Below, in pieces: positions 47,686 to 57,686 of a DNA stretch of 64,000 nt. The position numbers and the translations under genes were made by a program. Position 1 is the first letter of the stretch. The number at the start of each line of letters is the position of its first letter. Source of the stretch: Limonium bicolor (Eukaryota > Streptophyta > Magnoliopsida > Caryophyllales > Plumbaginaceae); the NCBI GenBank assembly GCA_023374045.1, contig CM041783.1:126109503-126173502 (forward strand). The letters are read 5' to 3'. The notes beneath the pieces were generated by a model. That model was not told where the DNA came from. It was given only the letters and a program-made list of their open reading frames with translations, and ran no database searches.

Positions 47686-48949
47686 CACCCCCACACTTAT
47701 CTTTTTGCTTGTCCTCAAGTAAAACCATGTACCTAAGCAAGTAGGAAATGCTCAATACTAACAAATATTATTATGAAGGGTAGGATAAAAAAGTCAATAG
47801 TTCATGATCTCTAAAACTTATTGAGGAGTGTGAAAAATTATCTGCTGGTGGCATAGGTGTGCTCAAGGTGAAAACAAAATTAGAATTTCGGGGTATGATC
47901 TAAGGTACTTCAATGTTTCTTTTGTTTTGGTGACTCCGAGAACTTTTACCATGGCCAACTTCTCTCTAGAATGGGCATTGAGGAGAAAATAAAAGGAAGA
48001 AAAGATTTATGCATTTGCTTCACTTTTGCATGAGATGAGAAAATGTAGGCATAATGCCTTTGTATTTAAGAACACTCAACTCTTTTGTTGGTTACCAATG
48101 GTGTCTCGAAAGTCCCTTATTTTTTTCTTCTTCTTTTTTTTTTAACAGAGAAATACCCCTTAGCAATCCCTAAGAGAGAAGACAGAAAGAAACCCTGAGC
48201 AATAAAATCCAACCAATTTGCAGATTATTTGGTCACACCGCATATAAAATGCTCCTCAAAAGTAATCAAATGTAAATTTTTAAAAATTTGTACCCTTTAT
48301 CCACAATTCATAATAGTATTTGTTTTTAAAGAGAACAACCTACATTAGCAGGTACATAATTCAATTTTTGAACAAATGCGAGGTAAGCAGAAGATAAGCA
48401 GAGAGATTGACAATTTAAGCAAATGTCCTGAAGGCTCTTCCCCCACACTTAAGCTTAAGCAATGCCCTCATTGCGTAGAGGAAATAAAATTAATAGGGCA
48501 TGCAATTAGTAAAGGAAAGAGTGTACTCCCCAGATTTCGTAGAGTGTGTAGAGCTCCCCCACACTTGAGTGTTGCTGTGGAATGTCATGAATTAACCTGT
48601 AAAGAATATTCTACACAGCGAGAAGAACTCAAGTGAAGCCTGCATTTTATTATAGCAAATAAAAGGGAAATATAGTACAAAAAGAAAACATATTAAATTA
48701 AAGGAAAGATAAAAGATAGATAGTGGGTTGCCTCCCACCGAGCTGCCCGGGTTTAACGTCTCTAGCTAGACGTATTTGACCAAGTTTATTTGGAGAAGAT
48801 TCGAGGGCGAAGTATCTGAACTGCTGGTGTTAGGAAGTTTGTACACTTTTGTAAACTTATGATGTAGAGGTGTTGTCTGTTGTTCCTTTGGGGTGGAAGC
48901 TTCCTCGTATTCCTGTATGAAAGAAATTTCGAACATAGCACCATTATTT
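47686..48949 (-). other. Element E 3' non-coding region with polypurine tracts
   Basis: The PPT adjoins the LTR (47686-47698, sense AAGTGTGGGGGTG). Two further copies of the motif occur at about 48439-48450 and 48555-48566 (sense AAGTGTGGGGG). A frame of 86 codons at 48376-48636 on the plus strand has no known similarity and is antisense to the element. Nothing else recognised; no env-like gene. Confidence 0.75.
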
Positions 48950-49555
48950 TCAAGAATTCCGACATACCTTTTTAAACGTGATCCATTGACCTTGAAGTTT
49001 TCTCCTTTTTGATTCTGGAGTTCGTAAACACCAAAAGGAGTGGTTCCAAACTTGGAATGGGCCAGTCCAGTGAGACTTGAGTTTTCCAGGAAATAGTCTC
49101 AATCTGGAATTATAAAGCAGCACTCCGTCGCCAACCTGAAAGTCGCGTTTGTGGATCATCTGGTCATGAAGTTTCTTGGTGCGGTCCTTGTATATCGTCG
49201 TTTGGTATGCCTGATCTCTTAACTCCTCGAGTTCAGAGAGTTGAAACTTCCGCTTTTCTCCTGCGGCTTCTAAATCGAAGTTTAGGGCCTTGAGTGCCCA
49301 ATACGCCTTATGTTCCAGCTCGACTGGCAGATGACATGATTTCCCATAAACAAGCTTAAAAGGAGACATCCCGATGGGAGTCTTGAATGCAGTGCGGTAA
49401 GCCCAAAGCGCATCTAGTTTAAGTGCCCAATCCTTTCTCGATGAGTTAACCGTCTTCTGAAGGATCCATTTTAACTCTCGGTTGGAAACTTCTGCTTGCC
49501 GTTTGTCTGGGGGTGATAAGGTAAAGCTACCTTGTGACGTACCCCGTTTAACCAT
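48950..49555 (-). pseudogene. Integrase C-terminal segment (E pol)
   Basis: About 200 codons at the end of pol. [17 protein letters not shown] carries the Glu of the D,D-35-E integrase active site. [38 protein letters not shown] is the conserved stretch following the core in Athila-like integrases (positions 49400-49290). Next come [18 protein letters not shown] and the C-terminal [30 protein letters not shown] part. Downstream WITFKKV approximates the usual end. No chromodomain is seen, as expected for a non-chromovirus clade. The first 20 or so residues are out of frame with the integrase core upstream; the break coincides with the G-run at 49590-49593. Confidence 0.9.
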
Positions 49556-49716
49556 AAGTGCTTCGAATAAACGGTTGCAGAAGTGAGATCCCCATCACTG
49601 ATAATAATTCTGGGCACGCCGAAACGGGTAAAGATGTGCTTTTTGAGGAACCTGGTTACTGTCTTTGCATCGGCATGATGACAGGGTATAGCCTCCCCAC
49701 TTTGACACATAATCAA
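49471..49716 (-). pseudogene. Integrase core, middle segment (E pol)
   Basis: Encodes [20 protein letters not shown], holding the second catalytic Asp of integrase, and later [12 protein letters not shown] in a separate readable stretch. Between them the frame runs off after SDG because the C-run (plus strand) at 49590-49593 appears one base short relative to the family. It overlaps the neighbouring segments in other frames; together the three segments make one integrase. Confidence 0.82.
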
Positions 49717-50431
49717 CTGCCACTAGAACATATTCGTGGCCCTGCGAGGAAGGGAACGGTCCCATGAAATCTATGCCCCAACAATCAAAGAGCTCTACTT
49801 CTAGTATCCCTTGTTGCGGCATCTCATGTCTCCTGGATGTGTTACCCATTTTCTGACAATTATCACATTGTCTGCAGAATTGGTACACATCTTTATGAAG
49901 GGTTGGCCAATAAAAACCTGAGGCCAGGATCTTAGCAGCGGTCCTCGTGGGTCCATGGTGACCTCCGGCTTCCCGAGAATGACAAAAGTGAATGACGCTC
50001 GAAACCTCTTCTTCCGGGAGACATCGTCGAATCAACCCATCAGCACTAACTCGGAACAAGTACGGGTCCTCCCAGAAATAATGCCTCGAGTCAGAAAGAA
50101 ATTTCTTCTTCTGGGAGTAGGAAAAATCGTAGGGTACTGTTCCTGAGACTAAATAATTGGCCAGGTCTGCGTACCATGGCTCCTGTACTTTGGTGATGGA
50201 GAAGACAGTCTCGTCGGGGAAGAATTCGTTGATGGGCACACTATCCGTAGGAGTCACCAACCTAGAGAGATGGTCAGCGACGACATTCAGTTTCCCGCTC
50301 TTATCTTTGACTTCGATGTCAAACTCTTGAAGTAGAAGAATCCAGCGCAATAGCGAGGCTTGGCTTCTTGTTTCGTGAATAAGTATTTGAGAGCGGAGTG
50401 GTCTGTATGCACGATGACTTTGCTTCCCCAT
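49595..50431 (-). pseudogene. RNase H end and integrase N-terminal segment (E pol)
   Basis: 278 codons. Residues 28-60 (LRWILLLQEFDIEVKDKSGK and VVADHLSRL) are the end of RNase H. Residues about 148-192 form the integrase zinc-binding region (HFCHSREAGGHHG ... FCRQCDNCQK). The core starts at 218 with WGIDFMGPFPSS, where Asp221 is the first catalytic residue, followed by YVLVAVDYVSKW. After residue 245 the frame is wrong and the core continues in the next segment. Order and spacing match Ty3/gypsy pol. Confidence 0.9.
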
Positions 50432-50736
50432 AAGTAAGATCTGAACTTATCGAGGGAGAAAACTATAGCCAAAAGTTTTTTTCGGTGGTCGTATAGTTTT
50501 TCTGCGCGTCGTTCAGTGTTCTGCTAGCATAGGCGATCACTCTCAAGATTTTCTTTTTTTTGGCACAGAGCTGCCCCCACGGCATAGTCACTTGCGTCAC
50601 ACATGATCTCAAAAGGAAGAGACCAATCAGGTGGTATGACACAGGTGCTGTCACCAATTTTTGTGTTATTGTTTGGAAGCAGCTGAACACTTTCATCAAA
50701 ATGAAACGGGGCATCTTTCTGTAGCAGGTCGGTCAA
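50287..50736 (-). pseudogene. RNase H segments (E pol)
   Basis: Three overlapping pieces in different frames. LPFEIMCDASDYAVGAALCQ (from 50736) holds the first Asp of RNase H. YASRTLNDAQKNYTTTEKN holds the Glu. FRSYLWGSKVIVHTDHSALKYL (from 50472) holds the later Asp. The enzyme degrades the RNA strand during reverse transcription. The frame changes fall near A-rich runs (for example AAAAAAGAAAATC at about 50545-50565), suggesting homopolymer indels. In a working element this is continuous with RT and integrase. Confidence 0.87.
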
Positions 50737-51335
50737 GGTTTGCTGATTTTGGAGAAGTCCTGAATAAACCGCCGATAAAATCCTGCATGCCCTAGAAACG
50801 CTCGTATATCTCGAACTGTAGTTGGTGCTGGTAACTTCTCAATAACCTCTACCTTGGCTTTATCCACCTCTATCCCTTTTGCTGATATTTTATGTCCAAG
50901 GACGATCCCGTCCTTGACCATAAAATGACACTTCTCCCAGTTTAAGACGAGATTCGTATCCTCACACCGTCTCAGGATCAAATCTAGTTGTGCCAAGCAT
51001 TTGTCGAAACTAGAGCCATAGACTGAGAAATCGTCCATGAAGACTTCTATGCTCTGCTCGATGAAGTCAGCAAATATTGCTTGCATACATCTCTGGAAGG
51101 TAGCAGGGGCGTTGCATAGACCGAAAGGCATTCGTCGGTATGCAAAGGTACCGTAAGGACAAGTGAAGGTTGTCTTGTCCTGGTCCTCAGGTGCGATTGG
51201 TATTTGAAAATAACCCGAGAACCCATCTAGAAAACAGTAGTACTCTTGCCCTGCAAGTCGTTCCAACATCTGGTCGATGAAGGGGAGAGGGAAATGATCC
51301 TTCCTGGTGGCCAAGTTCAAACGCCGAATCAATAC
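50733..51335 (-). pseudogene. Reverse transcriptase, main segment (E pol)
   Basis: About 200 codons of Ty3/gypsy RT. RRLNLATRKDHFPLPFIDQM leads to the first catalytic Asp in FLDGFSGYFQIPIAPEDQ; then FTCPYGTFAYRRMPFGLCNA; then the YxDD-type box FMDDFSVYG with two Asp; then LGHKISAKGIEVDKAKVE and FLGHAGFYRRFIQDFSKI of the thumb and connection. All active-site residues are present. The readable frame extends upstream to 51479, but those residues are not RT-like, so the domain enters here through a frameshift near 51335. Downstream it breaks into the RNase H segments. Confidence 0.93.
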
Positions 51336-51570
51336 ACATGCGCCATCCTGTGATCTTTCTTTGAGGGATAGTCTCTCCCTTTTCATTAATAACAGCTTCG
51401 ATGCCCCCCTTCTTAGGGACAACTTGAACAGGACTGACCCATGGACTGTCAGAAATTGGATAGATGATGTCTGCGTCAAGGAGTTTCAGAACCTCCTTTC
51501 GAACTACCTCCTTGAGGTTAGGGTTTAGCCGGCGTTGAGGTTGTCGGATAGGCTTGAAGTTTTCCTCCAT
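51335..51570 (-). pseudogene. Reverse transcriptase, N-terminal segment (E pol)
   Basis: Starts MEENFKPIRQPQRRLNPNLK and continues VVRKEVLKLLDADIIYPISD and SPWVSPVQVVPKKGG, the standard start of gypsy-type RT, with an insertion-like Glu-rich loop typical of Athila-like enzymes. It ends in TGWRMCID, after which the frame is lost and RT continues in the segment at 51335. It is preceded out of frame by the linker at 51525-52085. Confidence 0.9.
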
Positions 51571-52085
51571 GTAAATATGGTGCGTGCAATAGGAGGGATC
51601 AATTCCTTTGATATCAGCGATAGTCCACCCGATTGCTGTCTTGTGCTTTTTAATACCTCAAGTAGCTTCGTTTCCTCTCCGGAATTCAGAGAAGAGGAAA
51701 TAATGACAGGCAAATGGTCATTTTCAGCTAGGAAAGCATACTTGAGGTTAGAGGGTATTTCTTTAAGCTCGAGTTCAGGTGGTTGTTCTACTGATGGAAT
51801 TGATTTTTGAGGTTTTCTGTCGAGTTCTTCGATTGGTGGCCGGAACGATTGATAACCAGCCCTTCCTTTTTCTACGTACGCCAGCATGGCGTTAACTTCT
51901 GGATCCTCCATCTTTTCTTCTAGAGAAGTAAGTAATACTTGCTCTAGGGGTTCAGTTTCAGCTTCCTGGATGGAAGATGGAAAATACGTGTCCTCCTCTG
52001 TAGCAAAATCGCCTTCCTCCTCCTCGTCATCTGTGAATCCCACCGTCTTAGCATGAGGAGAAAAGTTTGAGCTTTTCTTCATCAT
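51525..52085 (-). pseudogene. Protease-RT linker (E pol)
   Basis: 186 codons, acidic at the start (DDEEEEGDFATEED). LELKEIPSNLKYAFLAENDH and LPVIISSSLNSGEETKLLEVL are found between protease and RT in Athila-type polyproteins. The last 30 residues are out of frame relative to the family. The start overlaps the end of the protease segment by four bases at a run of five A (sense AAAAATGATG, about 52083-52089); one more A would make it continuous. Confidence 0.85.
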
Positions 52086-52447
52086 TTTTGCATGTCGAAT
52101 TCAATCGTCTCATCTTCGTACCGAAGAGTGATTTTCCCGTCGTGGACGTCAATGATAGCTTTGGCGGTACTTAGAAACGGTCGACCTAGAATCAGGGGAA
52201 CCTCGACATCGTCATCCATTTCTAGAATGACGAAATCAGCTGGAAAGATGAAGCGAGACACTCCAACTACCAAATCTCGGACTATGCCCATGGGCTTGAT
52301 CTCTGATCTGTCTGCTAGTTGGAGTTTAAAAGGAACCGGTTGCATTTCTCCTCCTTTAACTTTCAAGAAGGTGGCGTATGGCATGATATTAATGCTGGCT
52401 CCTAGGTCGCATAGACCACTTCCACATCCACCCCACCTATAAAGCAC
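52082..52447 (-). pseudogene. Aspartic protease (E pol)
   Basis: Retropepsin-like domain with active site DLGASINIMP (DLGA in place of DSGA or DTGA, as is usual in this clade). It also has LADRSEIKPMGIVRDLVV and, near the C-end, VPLILGRPFLSTAKAIIDV, the second conserved element. Acts as a dimer to process the polyprotein (family knowledge). About 95 codons of domain; the first ten residues belong to a shifted frame. Confidence 0.9.
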
Positions 52448-52520
52448 GGGATCACGGGATTTCCCGGATCTGTTTGTTTAGGAGGGAGTGCTCGAAGAAG
52501 GGCTGCAGAACATTCCTCTG

Positions 52521-52916
52521 TCAGGTGCACTGTCTCTTTCCAGGTTTCTTTTTCTTCTTTGTCAAGAGATCCTTGAGGAATTTTGCGTAGTTAGGCATCT
52601 CTTGCAAAGCATCGATCAGAGGTATGTCGAGGGTCAGTTTCTTGAAAATACTCAAGAACTTGGAGAACTGCTCATCAAGATGTTTCTTTTTCATTCTGTT
52701 CGGAAATGGGAGTTCATTGTTTTTATGAGTGGAGGTTGGGATGTCGATGGTAATTCGAGATGGAGGTGGAGTAACAGGAGTAGGAATTGGATTTCTGAGG
52801 GAGGAAGTTGGTTTGGTGGTTTCATCAACATTGATGTAGGAATCTTCAAGATTTTCTTTTTCTTTTCCTTTGCTGGTGGCAAGTTCCCTTCCACTCCTTA
52901 AAGAGACTGCACACAA
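52521..52916 (-). pseudogene. Gag-protease linker (E)
   Basis: 131 codons: CAVSLRSGREL, a Pro/Thr-rich stretch, then PFPNRMKKKHLDEQFSKFLS and IFKKLTLDIPLIDALQEMPN, YAKFLKDLLTKKKKK. These are the standard segments between gag zinc knuckle and protease in Athila-like elements. It is out of frame with gag and with protease; the downstream break lies in the A-rich run after DLLTKKKKK. It would be continuous in an intact element. Confidence 0.87.
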
Positions 52917-52980
52917 GTTTGTCGATTGTAATGTGCCATCGTCTATAAGGACTGAATTTGCTTGTTCCTTCGGATTGGGA

Positions 52981-54519
52981 TTAGTCTGTGAAGGGAATTG
53001 ACCAGGTGGTCTTTGTTGAGTGAGTAACTGTTGGATTGAGATTGCAAGCTTTTTGGTCTTTGCGCAGAGCTGCGACCTCTTCTTGCGTATCTCGTGATTT
53101 ACCCATCATCGCCTTAAACATTTCCTGCATCTGAGACATATCAGACTCAGGATTCGAAGGAGGTGGAGCTGGTCGGCTCGATGAAGCTTCATTGCCATAG
53201 GGCTGATGTTGATATTGCCTTGGGCCTCCTTGGAAATTGGACTGAGGTCTGTAGTTTTGGGATGTTTGTAGGGTATGTGGGTTCTGGATATTTCCGGTGT
53301 TTGAGTAGCTAAGGTTGGATTGCATGTTACGTTGCCATGGTTGTCGGTATCCTGAATTGTTGGTGATGTAGTTTGCTTCCTCCGCTGCTTTCATTTCTTG
53401 TAGTTGGGGGCATTGTTCATAGTCATGAGGCCCGCAACATTGCATACAAGAAATTGTTGGTGATGGTTGAGATTGAGGAGCATAGCCTGGAGGGGTAGTA
53501 GGTGGTCGGGAAATCATCGACTTAGCTTGCTGAGGGAAGGAATTCATAGCCATCTGTTCGACCACTTTCTGTAGAGTGCTCACTTTTGTTGCTTGCTGAG
53601 CATTACTTTCCATGAGTTGCTCATGGCTTCTCATGAGCTGGTCGAATTTGTTATCACTCTCCCCAACATGATATAATCCTGGAGTACCGCTCCTTGATCC
53701 ACCGGAGGCCCAGTCTCTAATTTCCTCACAGAGAGACTCCATGCTGTTCAGAAATTGTGCTCCCGGCTTTTTCAGAACGTCAGCCCCTAACGAAGATAAC
53801 ACCATTGTTCTGCACGGACCGATCAAGCCCTTGTAAAACAATTGTGATACTTGTTCCTTCGTCAGACCGTGGTGAGGACAAGTGAGTAGTAGACCTTTGA
53901 AACGGTCCCAAGTTTCACAAATATTCTCCGACCCTGGTTGCTTAAAATTATAAATTTCAGCAATCATCTCCAAAGTTCGGCTCGGAGGTAGGAATTTGTC
54001 ATAGAACTTGGTGGCCATGTCGTCCCAGGTACCAATGGTACTCGGTGTTAAGCTATGATACCACTTGCTCGCGTTTCCCATCAGGCTGTGTGGGAATAAT
54101 GACAATCTTGCATATTGAAGTACTGCGTCGGTTGCAGTAAGGCTATTGGCATGTTGTAAGAATTTTGTAACATGTAACAGGGCTTCGTCTGGACTGGTGC
54201 CATCAAACATGCCCAACTCCTTCACACATCGAATCTGATGATATGGCTTCAGCTTCTGCCACTCATCGTATTCGGATGGGCTGAGGTGAGGAAGGACGAT
54301 AGCAGGCTGTTGTCCTTGGTTAGACGGCCTGTTGATATTTCGAACCGTTGCTGGTGTAGCTGCCATGTTAGCTTCCGGGTCAGAATCTATCACTGTGGTG
54401 GTATTTCGTTGAGTTCGTCTCTGCCTGAGACTGCGCAGAAAGGTTCTCTCGATTTCTGGGATGTAACCAACCGTGTGATTAATATTCTCTGGGAGGCTCT
54501 GTGACCTGGTGAAAGGCAT
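52981..54519 (-). CDS. gag: Gag polyprotein, capsid and nucleocapsid part (E)
   Basis: 512 codons from MPFTRSQSLPENINHTVGY at 54519, the first ATG after the leader. Capsid-type retrotransposon gag domain at residues about 90-250: FDGTSPDEALLHVTKFLQHA, LFPHSLMGNASKWYHSL, WDDMATKFYDKFLPPSRT, ENICETWDRFKGLLLTCPHH and LFYKGLIGPCRTMVLSSLGA. Coiled-coil-like part at 290-330. A CX2CX3HX4C zinc knuckle (C358, C361, H365, C370) binds RNA. The Gln/Pro-rich tail and a Met-rich segment follow. The last few residues (after about 490) are probably out of frame, as the next part of the polyprotein lies in another frame at 52916. Forms virus-like particles in the cytoplasm (family knowledge). The longest intact frame in the window. 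Confidence 0.93.
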   Translation of the reverse strand: MPFTRSQSLPENINHTVGYIPEIERTFLRSLRQRRTQRNTTTVIDSDPEANMAATPATVRNINRPSNQGQQPAIVLPHLSPSEYDEWQKLKPYHQIRCVKELGMFDGTSPDEALLHVTKFLQHANSLTATDAVLQYARLSLFPHSLMGNASKWYHSLTPSTIGTWDDMATKFYDKFLPPSRTLEMIAEIYNFKQPGSENICETWDRFKGLLLTCPHHGLTKEQVSQLFYKGLIGPCRTMVLSSLGADVLKKPGAQFLNSMESLCEEIRDWASGGSRSGTPGLYHVGESDNKFDQLMRSHEQLMESNAQQATKVSTLQKVVEQMAMNSFPQQAKSMISRPPTTPPGYAPQSQPSPTISCMQCCGPHDYEQCPQLQEMKAAEEANYITNNSGYRQPWQRNMQSNLSYSNTGNIQNPHTLQTSQNYRPQSNFQGGPRQYQHQPYGNEASSSRPAPPPSNPESDMSQMQEMFKAMMGKSRDTQEEVAALRKDQKACNLNPTVTHSTKTTWSIPFTD

Positions 54520-54960
54520 ACACCACTCAAAACAGAGAAAAGAACTGGTTATACGTTAGAATAATAAAAATGTTAGGAATTAGTAGACAGAAATTTTAAG
54601 TTAGTAGTTAGAGACAATGGAAAGAAATGACAATGGAACGAAATAACAATGGAACGAAATGACTGGAAATTTTAAGTTAGTAGTTAGAGACAATGGAACG
54701 AAATGACAAGGGAACGAAATGACAATGGAACGAAATGACAGAAATAAATAACAATAATATTAACAAATTAGTAGTCAGATGTCCAAGTCAGATCACAAGT
54801 TAGATGTCCACTGTCCAAGTCAGATGTCCGAGGTTATATGTCCAAAATTGGATTTAACAGTTTTTTTTTTGAATTTTATTATTTATTTTAGTAGATTAAC
54901 AAATTATTGCAATTAAAATAGGTGAATTAACCGGGGCTTAGGGACTAGATTAAATCAAGT
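54520..54960 (-). other. Element E leader between PBS and gag
   Basis: About 440 bases of 5' untranslated region. It contains imperfect tandem repeats of the type CAATGGAACGAAATGA (about 54606-54745) and short repeats of CCAAGTCAGAT/AGATGTCC (54770-54850). No frame of note. Confidence 0.8.
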
Positions 54961-54977
54961 CCCCGGCAACGGCGCCA
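54961..54977 (-). promoter_or_regulatory. Primer-binding site (tRNA-Asp type) of E
   Basis: Minus strand TGGCGCCGTTGCCGGGG, complementary to the 3' end of plant tRNA-Asp and diagnostic of Athila-like elements. Three bases (54978-54980) separate it from the LTR. Confidence 0.9.
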
Positions 54978-54980
54978 TTT

Positions 54981-56637
54981 TGCAGAATGGATTTATCGTG
55001 AGTTATTAGCACAGGGGAAATTGATAAAAGAGGGAAATTAATACTCAAAATATCCGTCGGGCTGCAAATTAAAACCCGGTCGAAGTAGTATAGAAGACAG
55101 AAGCGGCCGGGGTCAAACTGTGGGACTTATAGCGAGATAAAATAGTTCCTAAGCTTGTCACAAAACGGGGGAAGTTAATCGACTTGTTTTTAGAGAAAAT
55201 ATTAAGCAGATTAGAAAACTGAGTGCAGATGAATTAAATGGAACTCCGGGTTCAGGTTAATATGATTTAATTAATTGTGCTAACTCTACCGGTTTAATAA
55301 AATAGTTTGGCAAGATTCCTGTAATTTTCTTAAGGTCCGATGAAAACTCTTAAGAACTCGTTTACCTGTAATGCAAGGTCCGATGAAAACTCGAGCAAAA
55401 GCCTGTAAACGGCAGAGGAGTATGAGGCTTTATTCTTGCAACATGTATTAACTTAAACGATGAAAATAAGTTCTTACAGTTTTACGGCTTAATTAACCCG
55501 TCTGATTCTAACCGATGAAATTAAAAACAGACTTAGTAAGGCTTTTTAATAAACCGATGAAATTTATTAAAAAGGGAGAGAAGCAAAACTTTAATCGTAA
55601 CAAACTGAATTTATTTAAACCGGTAGAAATATATTACACAGCTTAACAAACCATAATTAAAAACCTTGCCCGGAGCAAATCCTCCTTAGCCAGACATATT
55701 AACTGGTAATAAATCTGATAGAGTTTGGACGTAATAACAGCACGGAGACGTGATTAGTGAATGGAGAAATGGAGAGGTCGAAGAGTGGAACATGTACGTA
55801 GGCTATTATAAGTGAAGTGGGTGAATTAGAGAATTAATGGAGTGAAATGGTATACGGGAGCGATTTACTGGAAGAGAATGAGATGAGGTGAGTGTGAGTG
55901 ATTTTCTGGTTTTCTCCGTGCACTCGTACAAGGCTGTAGGGAATGGGTATTTATAGAAGAAAGGAAGACTACGTAGAAGTCTTGCAGTTGATTGCCTCTG
56001 TTGATTTCTTCACTGATTGAAGCATTGATTGCTTCATTTAATGCAGGGGATAGGAGCTGGATACGCGTGAGCGAAATAAGGTAGGCGACGGCGGGGTAGA
56101 TAGATAAGGGGAGTTGCAGAGTCGCGCGAGGAACAAAACTATGTTCGGGCGCGATTTTATCTTGTCCGCCTGTGGAAGACCGCCTGATAAGTGGCGGTTG
56201 GTGGTGTGGTGTCCGCCTGTGAGACCGCTTGATAAGTGGCGGTAGAGGTGGTGGTGACCGCCTGGCGGTTGAGCATGTGGTGTCCGCCAGATAGTAGGCG
56301 GTCGGTGTGGTGGTGTCCGCCTGGCGGTTGGTGTGGTGGTGTCCGCCTGTTATGGGGCGGTTGCACCCTTGACCGTGGCCTATTTTCCTTCAAACTTTGA
56401 CCGGCTCTAGATTCTTCGTTTGGACTCCGTTTTCTGAGCCGTTTGCGTCTACGCGTTCGTCTCTTTGTCTACTTCAGTCCCCGCTTGGTTTTCCTCATGT
56501 TAAACCAATGATTTTGTGAGATAAACAATAAAATATAAACTAGAGGAAAACTAACTGAAGTGGAGAAATGAGCAAGAAAAGTGCTGATATTAAACATGAA
56601 ATACACCTATAAAACATGCTCATTTTGACACTTATCA
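54981..56637 (-). repeat. Element E 5' LTR
   Basis: 1657 bp, nearly identical to 46035-47685. TATA box TATAAATA on the minus strand at 55949-55956; transcription would start about 30 bases further on, near 55920. The GC hairpin array is at 56164-56361. Confidence 0.95.
55949..55956 (-). promoter_or_regulatory. TATA box of E promoter
   Basis: TATAAATACCC in element sense, preceded by CTTCCTTTCTTC. The only strong TATA box in the LTR and conserved in the other LTR (47000-47007). Confidence 0.6.
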
Positions 56638-56642
56638 AATGC

Positions 56643-57686
56643 AAAGAAACCAAACAAGGTTTTAGCTTCATTTTCGTTTTGCCCATGAGGCTAGAAAAAC
56701 AAAGGAGTTTCAAGAAGATTTTTACCTTAAAATGACAAGGAGGAAGAGGTGGTTCTAATGGTGGTCTTGAAACTCCAAATGCTCCATACCCATGGAGATG
56801 AAAGTTGTTGTTTTCGATTTTTGTAAAAATAGGAATGTAGCTCTTGATGAGAGGATTCCAATGGTGTAGTTTTTATAATTTTCGGAGAAGGTTTGATAGA
56901 GTAACAAGAGGAGAGAAGTGAGGTTTTTAGTGGGTTCTCTCAAGCTTCCATGGAAATCGCTTGGGGAAGGAGAAGGAAGAAATGAGAGAGTGAGGGTGGG
57001 GGTTCACGTGAGAGAAGAGAATAGGGAGTAGGAGAGAGAGTGTGTGAGTGAGTAAGGTAATAAAGTAGGTTAGTTTACTTTATTAGTTTTGTTGTTTTGT
57101 AAATAAGAGAGTGAGTGTGTGTGAGAGAGTGTGAGAGGGGGAGTCCCCATCGGACACACACAGCACACGCATACCACTTTTACTTTTTATTTTCAAAGTG
57201 GACACATAAGTTTTGGTTATTTATGTTTCTACCCCACAACTTCCCGTTTTTGACAGTTTTTACTAATTTCTCGTTTTATTGATTTTATTGGTTCTAAGGC
57301 TTCACTAATATTTATTAATGATTATTTAGTTGACCAACATTGTTACGAGTCTATTTGACCCGCTTAAAGTTACGTTTTCTCGGTTACCTCGAAAAACGCG
57401 CTTTAAGGTTCGTTAGTGATTTTAACCCGTTTTAAGGATCCGTTTTCTTCGGGATTTGTTCCCATATATTATTTAGGTCTTATTAAACCTTTGGAATCCA
57501 TATAATACGCTAACCGAGGTCTCATACCTCCTATGGTTATTTTAACGCTTATTAGCGTTTTTCCTTTTTAAGCGTTTCTTTATTTCTCTTTTTAGATTTA
57601 TTCTCCTTACCAATATTATAGGTACCATTAGGCCTTAAATACGTATTAGATTAATTTAATCCTTATGTTTAAGTTCAGGTATTTCA
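56643..57686 (-). repeat. Element D LTR, second part
   Basis: Continues the D LTR after E (56638-56642 is the target duplication) from GCAAAGAAACCAAACAAGG to GGTATTTCA at 57686. In sense it matches B 10193-11240 including the CT-rich leader. The frame at 56755-56943 is the counterpart of the small frame at 10917-11123 of B. Confidence 0.83.

Larger units (their letters stand above)
46035..56637 (-). mobile_element. Element E: Athila-like Ty3/gypsy retrotransposon, complete
   Basis: 10603 bp, flanked by perfect 5-bp duplications AATGC (46030-46034, 56638-56642), inserted in the LTR of D. LTRs 46035-47685 and 54981-56637 are nearly identical (a hand scan shows roughly a dozen substitutions and a similar number of 1-bp indels), so insertion is recent. 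Minus-oriented: PBS for tRNA-Asp next to the right LTR, PPT next to the left LTR, order gag-protease-RT-RNase H-integrase. No env-like frame in the 1.26 kb after integrase. All genes are split by frameshifts. Confidence 0.95.

Noticed and set aside
48376..48636. 86-codon plus-strand frame between E integrase and LTR
   Set aside because: Antisense to the element, no known domain; an env-like gene would be on the minus strand.
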